Shown here piece by piece: positions 1 to 5,230 of a DNA stretch of 5,230 bases. The position numbers and the translations under genes are program-made. This DNA comes from Bacteroidia bacterium (GTDB taxonomy: Bacteria > Bacteroidota > Bacteroidia > Bacteroidales > CAJPTX01), in contig CAJPTS010000139.1 of assembly GCA_905373625.1 (NCBI GenBank), positions 1-5,230 on the forward strand, in the 5' to 3' direction. Below the pieces are notes generated by a model. It did not search any database, had not been told where the DNA came from, and saw only the letters and a list, made by a program, of their open reading frames with translations. The first letter of the stretch is position 1; every line of letters begins with the position of its first letter.

Positions 1-3000
1 TTGGTCAGTAACCAGATCAACTTTGTAATATTCGGGAGCAACCTCTGCCAGCGTACCGTTGTCATCATTGTCGATAAAGAGACGTATAGCAGTATTAGCC
101 GTCTGAGACGCCAGCGGCGCATGATTGAGGGTAAACTTAAACTCGTTTTTCATCCCCGTATAGAAGGAGATGCTGGTTGACGTGCGGTAATCTACGTAAG
201 GACTGGGGGCGAGAGTAATTTGCTTGTTATCGTTCACAATGAAGAGCTTCTCGATCGCCAGTGTAGCGGGCATTTCTATCGTACCGCCGCCCTCCCAGAG
301 GGGGTCATTAATCAGCGTGAGCTGCTTTCTGTTGTTCTCTGTATTACCGTCTCTGCCCAATTCTGCGGTTACTTCTGCGTGTCGCGGGGCAGTAATATCT
401 ATTTGTTCGTCGATTGTAAACGTCTTCGTCTCGTTAGCTGCGAGTTCTGGGATTTCCACTTTCTCCATCTTTCCATCGACTGTAATGTAAAGCGGAACAT
501 TCGAGAACGAAATCGGAAGTAAGTTCTTTACCTGTACTTCAACTTTTCTTTTCAATGGATCATCGCCTTCCGTTGCACGCAGTTCGCTCAGTTCCCAACG
601 ATCGGGTAGTTCTACTTCTTGTAGTTCTGCAAGCCACCCCTCTTTTCTTTCACCACTTCCCCCTATATAAGCGAAGACTAAACCACCGTCGCGAGCATGA
701 GAGACAAACGTCAGTGGCTCTTTGTGAGAACCTGTTATTTGGTAATCGGCGTCTGAGAAACTTAGCAGTAACAGATTGTCTGGCACGTCGCCTGTAAAGA
801 CCGCTAGGATATCGCCTTCAGCTAGGTCAATCGCTTTGAACGTAACTTGTACCAGCGTATTCGGTTTCGTTGGTAATATTTGTAGTACAGACTCTTCGTC
901 AGCACGGTAAGGCTCTAACGTACCGCGTCCGTCTGCGAAGTTAACCTTTCCGCTGAGCCTTCGGGTTACAAAAGGCACATTGGGGAAGTGCACTCCACCT
1001 CCAAGGTTCACGTAAGTTATCTCTGGCATGAGAAGTACGTCCCCCATATTGTAAACCACAAAACTCTGCTCATTATTTTCAGGCTTAGAGTCGCCTTCAA
1101 CGTCTGTTCGCACTACAACGTTAAATTTATGCGCCTCGGCACTTGAGAAGTTGTGTGTGAAGGAGAAAATTTGATCTTCAAAAGGCTTCAAGCTGGGTAT
1201 GGTGGTAGTGTATACGGCTTTATTATCAATTTGCACCGAAATGGGAATGTGCGTCTGCTCCGTCGTAGAATTGTTCATAACCTTAAAGCGCACGGTCTCC
1301 TCTTGCATATACGCCTTTGCCTCAATGGTAGGATCGTTCACCCAAGAGATGCTAACATCTTTCGTATCGTTTACCAGATACAACTGATAGGAGACGATTA
1401 GTGCTCCATCCTTATTATTGGCAAGAGCAGTCTCAAAGGCAAGAGTTACCTCTTGACCCGCATAAGATGACAAGTCGTAGGTAGCAAAGTGTTCCTGACC
1501 GTCACCCTCAATCTGCGCACGATTAAGCACATCCTTGACTTCTGTATTGTTAACCAAAAGGCGTAACAACGTGCCTTTTTCTCTTCTACTCTGCGACAAG
1601 TAATAGTAAACACGTAGCTGCAGTTTCTGATTCGCCGTGCTCGACAGATCAAGGTTACAGGTAGTTAGAGTAGCGACATTGTCGCGCTGTTTGGTAAAGG
1701 GAGCTTCCCATTCTGGAGCGTCGTCTAACGCTTGCCATACTAGCAGGTGCGAATCCTTTTCTAAGCCAAGCGCTGCGGGCGTCTCTTGTAGTTGGAAACC
1801 AATATTTTCACCCTCAATACTTTCTACATATCTTAACGGGTAACCAACAAATGATTCCGTGTAAGGGAGATCTGTAAGTTGTATAGTCTGCGGGATAGCA
1901 CCTTCTGCTAGAACGCCTCGGCTACGCGGACCTTTGACACCATTAGCATCAATCGCACGAATAGCATATACATTGCGTTCTCCAAGTTTGATATCGCCTT
2001 CGTCCAACTCGTATTCGGTGACTGGCGTTGCCGTTGTTGCAAGCAGTGTATAAGTTCCACGGTTTACGTCTGCACGCAGAATCTCATATTTGGCAGCATG
2101 AGGCGTGGGCTGCCATGCCAATTTCCAACCATTGCTTGTGCATGACTTGCCTGCTAGCGTCAAGCCCTTTACTTGCCCCATAATGGCAAACTGCCCTGAC
2201 TGAAGAACTATACCTTTAGCATCTGTTACGCGGAGAAGAGCCTTATCTGTTGAAGGTGTTGAGGGAGGAATGGCGATAGAATCACAAAGTGAAGCATCAG
2301 CTTTCAGCACCGAATAAGATATACCTCCATCCGTAGAAAGCTCTACTTTCAACTGAGGGGCAAGATTTTCGGTGTGCAAGAATATTTCATCCGCGGGTGC
2401 GTATGTATCGCCTTCCATGGGGGACGTGATTGCAGGACGCTGGTGGTCAAAATACCAAACCACTACATAGTCTTGTACTTTTTGATATACCTCGCCTCCT
2501 ACTGTAATAGTATATTCTCCTGCAACTGGATCTTTTACCACCACCTGCTCAATGTTGTCCCGTCCATTCTTCGTGTCAGCAACGGCAGGCTTAGTCGGTT
2601 CCTTCGGATCAAGTGAATAGGGGTAATACGTATTGCTCCCCTGCTTCACCGTCAGATCCAGATCGTTTATTATGGGCGATTGTCCTGTAGCATACTCTCG
2701 GTTGGCTACAGGATCATTCCAACAAAGCATGACGCGGAGTTCTTTTACCCCTTCGGGAACCGTGATTTTTTCTTCCTGCACACCCGTAGTCCCTCTTGTA
2801 AATGACTTAAATGCATGCCAATTATTTTCCATGGCTGTGACCGCTGCAAGCGAGTTCAGGACGCCGAAGCCAAATTTGTAGTCTGGACCTACGTTCCCCG
2901 CATCATCCGCCGTGTTTGCTATCAAAGCTTTTAGGTAATAGTTAAATGGCAGTGCTCCTCCGTGAAGTTGTCCCCAGCGTTGGGTTAGGAGCGCCAAATG

Positions 3001-4356
3001 ACCCGTCACCGTGGGGCAGGACATTGATGTACCACTCAAATAGGAATAATTCTGCTCTGGCATAACAGAATAAACGGCCTCGCCTCTAGCGGCAATAATA
3101 GGAGCAGTTCGTCCGTCACGGAGGGGACCGAAACTAGAGAAGTCCGTCATCTGACCTCCAGGCGTAAGAGCTGCAACTGTAATTATATTCTTCGCATAAT
3201 TAGACATATGTCCGAAAGCCCATTTACAAGCACCCTGATCATTCCCCGCAGAGAAAACGTGGGTTAGCGTCGGGAAATAGTACGACAAGATGTCTAGGTG
3301 TTGGTTGCCGAGTGCTGTATAGTTGAGAATAAACTCGAAATTACAAAGACGCGATACTTGTAAGCCATAAGAATTTGAGGTGAGCGAGATGTTATGTTCT
3401 TGCAATGTCATCAACATCTCTCGCCCTACAGACAAGCCATTAGACTGTCTGTTGAAATTCCACGTCCATGCTTCTGCATCTGGCGCCATACCGCGTGCGC
3501 GCTCATCCAGGATACCAGCTCCGATAATAGTCCCCGTGGTATGCATGCCGTGTCCGCCAGAAGAGGCTAAAGACATCTCAAACTCTTCGCAATGCACTCG
3601 GTTACCGAAGTCCACGTGTTCTGCCACATTGCCATCCCAAACACCAATACGAACCCCTTTCCCTGTCAGTCCGCGACCGCCGAGCTCGTGCGATAGACGC
3701 AAATTGGCAGCGCCACTGAGGCGTGCACCTCGGTGGTTTTCTAACGACATGGGCGGCATAGGCCAACGAATGGCTGCCACATATTCAGCTTCTGCCAAGG
3801 CGATTATCTGTTCGCGTGTAGCCATGACTTCTGCAGTACACAACAGATCCGAGACAGAGGTTAATGACAAGCCGCGTTTATGTAGATCTGCCTTCACCAG
3901 CTCTACATCTACACCCTTAAACCATACAAGATCTACTTTTAAGTTCTTGCCTTCTACAGCCCATTCTGGGGTAAAACCTTGCAGTAGACTATGTACAACC
4001 TTCCACTCTCCTCGGATGGGGACGATGGTACGCAAGCCCGTTCCTACGAAATCGCTCGGGCGGCTACCAGGCGCAACTTGAGCGTAGTAGGCATTAGAAC
4101 CGAGATAATCCCCCAGTTCTATTCCTTTTTGTTTCAGAACCTCAAATGCAATCTTCGCAGACTCAAATTGAACTAGGACGTTAAGACGTTCCCCAGTGGG
4201 CGTCCCTAGCTCTAAACTAGAAGTTTTATGCCCGCGCACTTTTGTGCGTACATTTGCCTCAAGGTAGACATCACGGTCTCCGAAGCGAACAGGCTCTTGT
4301 GCATAGAGCAACAAACTCACGCACAAGAAGCATAGGAAGAACAAAGCTCGTTTCAT
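1..4356 (-). CDS. Secreted multidomain subtilisin-like (S8) serine peptidase, C-terminus beyond window
   Basis: The frame is open for 1452 codons and leaves the window at its left edge. The start is the ATG at 4356-4354: a signal peptide follows at once (MKR, a hydrophobic run to Leu17, likely cleavage YA-QE after Ala19), and an in-frame stop lies 48 nt upstream with no other ATG between. Residues 20 to about 210 look like a prodomain. The S8 domain covers about 215-515, with Asp241 in VWDGN, His269 in GGHGMHTTG, oxyanion Asn372 in FSAGND and nucleophile Ser444 in SGTSMSCP, so it is probably active. Then come a KP-43-type beta-barrel (about 530-630, INDLDL and DNIEQV motifs), an Ig-like segment (633-720), FnIII (740-812), a jelly-roll/MAM-like domain (833-992), a CARDB-like domain (993-1105), a CUB-like domain (1130-1245, ending GWLAELQEV), a second CARDB-like domain (1270-1350) and the start of a GEVED-like domain (1358 on, RLFIDNDDNG). 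This order resembles type IX secretion cargo of Bacteroidota, so the protein is inferred to be cell-surface or secreted. The sorting domain would lie off-window. Assignment to S8 is firm; accessory domain names are pattern-based and less certain. Confidence 0.96.
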   Translation of the reverse strand, partial: MKRALFFLCFLCVSLLLYAQEPVRFGDRDVYLEANVRTKVRGHKTSSLELGTPTGERLNVLVQFESAKIAFEVLKQKGIELGDYLGSNAYYAQVAPGSRPSDFVGTGLRTIVPIRGEWKVVHSLLQGFTPEWAVEGKNLKVDLVWFKGVDVELVKADLHKRGLSLTSVSDLLCTAEVMATREQIIALAEAEYVAAIRWPMPPMSLENHRGARLSGAANLRLSHELGGRGLTGKGVRIGVWDGNVAEHVDFGNRVHCEEFEMSLASSGGHGMHTTGTIIGAGILDERARGMAPDAEAWTWNFNRQSNGLSVGREMLMTLQEHNISLTSNSYGLQVSRLCNFEFILNYTALGNQHLDILSYYFPTLTHVFSAGNDQGACKWAFGHMSNYAKNIITVAALTPGGQMTDFSSFGPLRDGRTAPIIAARGEAVYSVMPEQNYSYLSGTSMSCPTVTGHLALLTQRWGQLHGGALPFNYYLKALIANTADDAGNVGPDYKFGFGVLNSLAAVTAMENNWHAFKSFTRGTTGVQEEKITVPEGVKELRVMLCWNDPVANREYATGQSPIINDLDLTVKQGSNTYYPYSLDPKEPTKPAVADTKNGRDNIEQVVVKDPVAGEYTITVGGEVYQKVQDYVVVWYFDHQRPAITSPMEGDTYAPADEIFLHTENLAPQLKVELSTDGGISYSVLKADASLCDSIAIPPSTPSTDKALLRVTDAKGIVLQSGQFAIMGQVKGLTLAGKSCTSNGWKLAWQPTPHAAKYEILRADVNRGTYTLLATTATPVTEYELDEGDIKLGERNVYAIRAIDANGVKGPRSRGVLAEGAIPQTIQLTDLPYTESFVGYPLRYVESIEGENIGFQLQETPAALGLEKDSHLLVWQALDDAPEWEAPFTKQRDNVATLTTCNLDLSSTANQKLQLRVYYYLSQSRREKGTLLRLLVNNTEVKDVLNRAQIEGDGQEHFATYDLSSYAGQEVTLAFETALANNKDGALIVSYQLYLVNDTKDVSISWVNDPTIEAKAYMQEETVRFKVMNNSTTEQTHIPISVQIDNKAVYTTTIPSLKPFEDQIFSFTHNFSSAEAHKFNVVVRTDVEGDSKPENNEQSFVVYNMGDVLLMPEITYVNLGGGVHFPNVPFVTRRLSGKVNFADGRGTLEPYRADEESVLQILPTKPNTLVQVTFKAIDLAEGDILAVFTGDVPDNLLLLSFSDADYQITGSHKEPLTFVSHARDGGLVFAYIGGSGERKEGWLAELQEVELPDRWELSELRATEGDDPLKRKVEVQVKNLLPISFSNVPLYITVDGKMEKVEIPELAANETKTFTIDEQIDITAPRHAEVTAELGRDGNTENNRKQLTLINDPLWEGGGTIEMPATLAIEKLFIVNDNKQITLAPSPYVDYRTSTSISFYTGMKNEFKFTLNHAPLASQTANTAIRLFIDNDDNGTLAEVAPEYYKVDLVTDQ

Positions 4357-4361
4357 ACGAT

Positions 4362-4365
4362 TCCT
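4362..4365 (-). promoter_or_regulatory. Weak ribosome binding site of the S8 peptidase
   Basis: On the minus strand an AGGA lies five bases before the ATG at 4356, a normal distance for a Shine-Dalgarno sequence. Bacteroidota often do without one, so this only mildly supports the start; the signal peptide is the stronger argument. Confidence 0.4.
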
Positions 4366-4386
4366 GTATTTACTGTTAATTAAATC

Positions 4387-4464
4387 CACTATTGCCCAAG
4401 TTAGTCACTTTCCGTTGAAAAGAGTAGCTCTCTGACATCTCTAGTCGGTCATAAGCACTATTGC
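4387..4464. repeat. Pair of 9-bp direct repeats upstream of the S8 peptidase
   Basis: CACTATTGC occurs at 4387-4395 and again at 4456-4464, with starts 69 bp apart, both in the region where the protease promoter should lie. The second copy overlaps a perfect 10-bp palindrome TATTGCAATA at 4459-4468. These could be regulator binding sites, but two 9-bp matches in AT-rich DNA may also be chance. Confidence 0.35.
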
Positions 4465-4685
4465 AATAAACGGTTAGTGTTTGTTAATCAGTACTTTAAC
4501 TTGGCGCATACACGCATTGGAATACAACAAAGAAGAATGCTAACCTGCGGATTATCTATGGTGAGAGTGTGTTCAGAATGTGTAAGATGCAAAGCGCTAA
4601 CGTACATGACCGAACTCGAATTTTTCAAGCAACACAGCAGTTTGCGCGTTATAACAGACGGTTCTGTATTTTGTACGTTAAATCC

Positions 4686-4736
4686 ACATTGCAATGGTGT
4701 CATTTTCTGTAGGGGCGAGGCGCGCCTGCGGCGCAA
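4686..4736 (+). repeat. Degenerate third copy of the composite REP-like repeat
   Basis: The segment CATTTTCTGTAGGGGCGAGG (4701-4720) matches copy A (5054-5072) except for two extra bases. Before it, 4686-4700 can fold as a weak six-pair stem with wobble pairs around a CAA loop, in the place of the small hairpin of the other copies. The palindrome is reduced to the perfect 10-mer AGGCGCGCCT (4718-4727). Its two central bases are GC instead of AT, a symmetric change that keeps the palindrome. To the right the sequence (TGCGGCGC) no longer follows the other copies. GTAG at 4709-4712 is kept. Confidence 0.6.
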
Positions 4737-4778
4737 GTAAAAAGTAAAAGGCTAAAAGCTAGAAGCAAAAGCCCCTAC
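4709..4778. repeat. 70-bp segment bounded by 8-bp inverted repeats
   Basis: GTAGGGGC at 4709-4716 is exactly the reverse complement of GCCCCTAC at 4771-4778. The 54 bases between hold the decayed palindrome and the A-rich heptad array. One reading is that a once contiguous palindromic repeat with GTAG at both ends was split by expansion or insertion of the heptad array. The other is a chance match of GC-rich ends. Confidence 0.4.
4735..4769. repeat. Five-unit degenerate heptamer array, consensus AAGYWAA
   Basis: Units of exactly seven bases start at 4735, 4742, 4749, 4756 and 4763. The first two are identical (AAGTAAA). The third is AGGCTAA, the fourth AAGCTAG and the fifth AAGCAAA. The period is kept without slips although the units drift. 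No reading frame or RNA gene explains it. Confidence 0.6.
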
Positions 4779-4810
4779 GGAGAATCTTAATTTTCTTTAA
4801 TTGTATGCGT

Positions 4811-4841
4811 GTACTTTGTACTTCGTACCTAGAACCTAGAA
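4811..4841. repeat. Second degenerate heptamer array, GTACTTT drifting to GAACCTA
   Basis: Seven-base units start at 4811 (GTACTTT), 4818 (GTACTTC), 4825 (GTACCTA) and 4832 (GAACCTA), followed by a partial GAA. Read in another phase, CCTAGAA is duplicated in tandem at 4828-4841. Neighbouring units differ by one or two bases and the outer ones by four, as if copied stepwise with mutation. It lies 46 bases upstream of the frame at 4887. Confidence 0.6.
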
Positions 4842-4856
4842 TTTCGTCTCTTTATG

Positions 4857-4864
4857 TACATTTG
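4857..4864 (+). promoter_or_regulatory. Candidate Bacteroidota -7 element
   Basis: TACATTTG matches the TAnnTTTG consensus of the primary sigma factor in Bacteroidota and lies 22 bases before the ATG at 4887, which would leave a short leader. No TTTG at the usual -33 distance is visible. It sits inside a short inverted repeat (TGTAC at 4855-4859, GTACA at 4868-4872) that could be an operator or chance. A single short match, so only suggestive. Confidence 0.35.
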
Positions 4865-5039
4865 AACGTACAAAGACACAAATATCATGACACAATACAA
4901 CGCCCTACAAGAAGAGGAATTAAAAATTCGGATCGCAGAGCAATTTTTTGCACAATACGATTGCAATACACGAATCGGCAAGATAGACTTCTGCGCTGTT
5001 CAAAAACAAAACAATGCAATATTCGCGATAGATTTGAAG

Positions 5040-5060
5040 AATGTGCCAACGGCACATTTT
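5040..5060 (+). terminator. Possible intrinsic terminator formed by the copy A hairpin
   Basis: The 8-bp stem with a three-base loop is followed by T residues at 5057-5060 on the plus strand, the outline of a rho-independent terminator for transcripts coming from 4887. The T-tract is short (four T, two of them inside the stem), so efficiency would be modest. The hairpin is part of the repeat and may be there for that reason alone. Confidence 0.3.
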
Positions 5061-5084
5061 GTAGGGGCGAGGCATGCCTCGCCC
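5040..5084 (+). repeat. Composite REP-like repeat, copy A (hairpin plus 20-bp palindrome)
   Basis: An 8-bp stem AATGTGCC (5040-5047) pairs with GGCACATT (5051-5058) across an AAC loop. TTGTAG follows, then a perfect 20-bp palindrome at 5065-5084 centred on GCATGC, which itself folds into a tight GC-rich hairpin. GTAG lies directly before the palindrome, as in REP elements mobilised by RAYT (TnpA-REP) transposases. No RAYT gene is present in the window. Confidence 0.8.
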
Positions 5085-5113
5085 GCCATCATACCATGAC
5101 GTGTATTATTTGC

Positions 5114-5125
5114 ATTGCATGCAAT
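5114..5125. repeat. 12-bp perfect palindrome between the two composite repeats
   Basis: ATTGCATGCAAT at 5114-5125 is its own reverse complement and shares the GCATGC centre with the two flanking GC-rich palindromes, but has AT-rich arms. It may be a decayed relative or a protein-binding site. The rest of 5085-5152 shows no gene or recognisable motif. Confidence 0.45.
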
Positions 5126-5152
5126 TATTTTATGGCATAATGTGAATATCAA

Positions 5153-5194
5153 AAATACGCCAATGGCGTATTTAACGGGCGAGGCATGCCTCGC
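5153..5194 (+). repeat. Composite REP-like repeat, copy B
   Basis: A 9-bp stem AAATACGCC (5153-5161) pairs with GGCGTATTT (5165-5173) across an AAT loop. After AACGG comes a 16-bp perfect palindrome GCGAGGCATGCCTCGC (5179-5194), identical to the core of copy A (5067-5082). Orientation is the same as copy A, with cores 112 bp apart. The stem bases differ from copy A at paired positions (TGTG/CACA against TACG/CGTA) while pairing is kept. GTAG before the palindrome is missing. An A-run before the stem and TTT after it would also let it act as a weak bidirectional terminator. Positions 5195-5230 to the window end show nothing recognisable. Confidence 0.8.
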
Positions 5195-5230
5195 ACACCC
5201 ATGATTACCCTTTGTCATTAGCCTTGCCTC

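Larger units (their letters stand above)
4357..4886. other. Divergent intergenic region without a convincing gene
   Basis: About 530 bases separate the S8 peptidase from the short frame at 4887. The part next to the protease (4357-4480) is AT-rich and should hold its promoter, but I found no clean Bacteroidota -33/-7 pair. The nearest candidate is a minus-strand TAACTTGG at 4403-4396, one mismatch from TAnnTTTG, with no good -33 partner. It forms an 8-bp inverted repeat with a plus-strand TAACTTGG at 4497-4504. The stretch 4481-4680 shows short overlapping frames on both strands without recognisable protein signatures. From 4686 to 4841 the region is made of small repeats, listed separately. 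Confidence 0.7.
4887..5099 (+). pseudogene. Truncated N-terminus resembling a type II (Eco57I/IIG-like) restriction-modification enzyme
   Basis: The frame runs 70 codons from ATG 4887 to TGA 5097-5099. Residues 1-51 (start MTQYNALQEEELK, then AEQFFAQYDC, IGKIDFC and FAIDLK) resemble, from memory, the opening of large single-chain restriction-modification proteins in Bacteroidota and Helicobacter, which start with a Y-N-x-L-x-E-E-E-L-K pattern and carry a PD-(D/E)xK nuclease. Asp34 and Asp49-Leu50-Lys51 would be the D...(D/E)xK residues. Codon 52 begins exactly at the left arm of the repeat hairpin at 5040. The remaining 19 residues, including GARHASPA, are only translated repeat. Full members exceed about 900 residues and have a methylase domain, absent here. 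No more of the protein is visible to 5230. Most likely a dead remnant. A real 70-residue protein is possible but less likely, and the family call is not firm. Confidence 0.5.

Noticed and set aside
220..2881. Several plus- and minus-strand frames of 60-100 codons
   Set aside because: All overlap the intact 1452-codon protease frame in other frames or on the other strand and show no protein signatures.
3380..4081. Plus-strand open frame of 233 codons
   Set aside because: It lies wholly antisense to the prodomain and catalytic domain of the S8 peptidase, whose motifs are unmistakable. Its translation is low-complexity (rich in Ser, Pro, Arg) with no recognisable domain, as expected of a shadow frame.
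4477..4740. Overlapping plus- (4477-4740) and minus-strand (4736-4488) frames in the intergenic region
   Set aside because: They mirror each other, run into repeat copy C and have no recognisable motifs. Only the inner ATG at 4606 was kept, as a weak finding.
4805..5140. Plus-strand frame of 111 codons overlapping the frame at 4887
   Set aside because: It begins inside the heptamer array, has Cys- and Arg-rich composition without motifs, and is out of frame with the restriction-enzyme-like frame, which has a recognisable start.
5040..5194. Two-repeat CRISPR array with a spacer of about 70 bp
   Set aside because: There are only two copies, the hairpin part differs between them, the interval is longer than a normal spacer, and no cas gene is nearby. 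A REP-like element explains the palindromes better.

Overview
The window looks like a piece of a Bacteroidota genome, most likely an uncultured Bacteroidales or Porphyromonas-like organism. This is inferred from three things: the style of the large secreted subtilisin-like protease (prodomain, S8 domain, then a chain of beta-sandwich modules typical of type IX secretion cargo), weak or absent Shine-Dalgarno sites, and a TAnnTTTG-type -7 element. No rRNA, tRNA, CRISPR array, transposase gene or plasmid/phage hallmark was seen.

Positions 4356 down to 1 (minus strand) are one uninterrupted reading frame of 1452 codons that runs off the left edge. It starts with a clear signal peptide and encodes a multidomain S8 serine peptidase with an intact catalytic set (Asp241, His269, Asn372, Ser444). 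After the peptidase come a KP-43-type beta-barrel, an Ig-like segment, an FnIII domain, a jelly-roll/MAM-like domain, two CARDB-like domains flanking a CUB-like domain, and the start of a GEVED-like domain. The C-terminus, where a T9SS sorting domain would be expected, lies outside the window.

Positions 4357 to 4886 contain no convincing gene. They hold the protease upstream region and then a cluster of small repeats: a degenerate REP-like palindrome, a 7-bp-period A-rich array, and a second 7-bp-period GTAC-type array. A short plus-strand reading frame at 4887 begins like the N-terminus of a large type II restriction-modification enzyme (a PD-(D/E)xK nuclease start). Its family-like part stops after 51 codons, exactly at the left edge of a composite repeat, so it is best read as a truncated remnant.

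Positions 5040 to 5230 contain two same-orientation copies of that composite repeat: a small hairpin with a GCC-AAY-GGC core followed by a GC-rich palindrome centred on GCATGC. A degenerate third copy lies at 4686. The small hairpin stems differ between copies while staying base-paired, and two of the three palindromes are preceded by GTAG, as in REP elements. The protease and the remnant are divergently oriented, and I see no functional link between them. The most interesting part of the window is the repeat-rich intergenic stretch, not a new multi-gene system.
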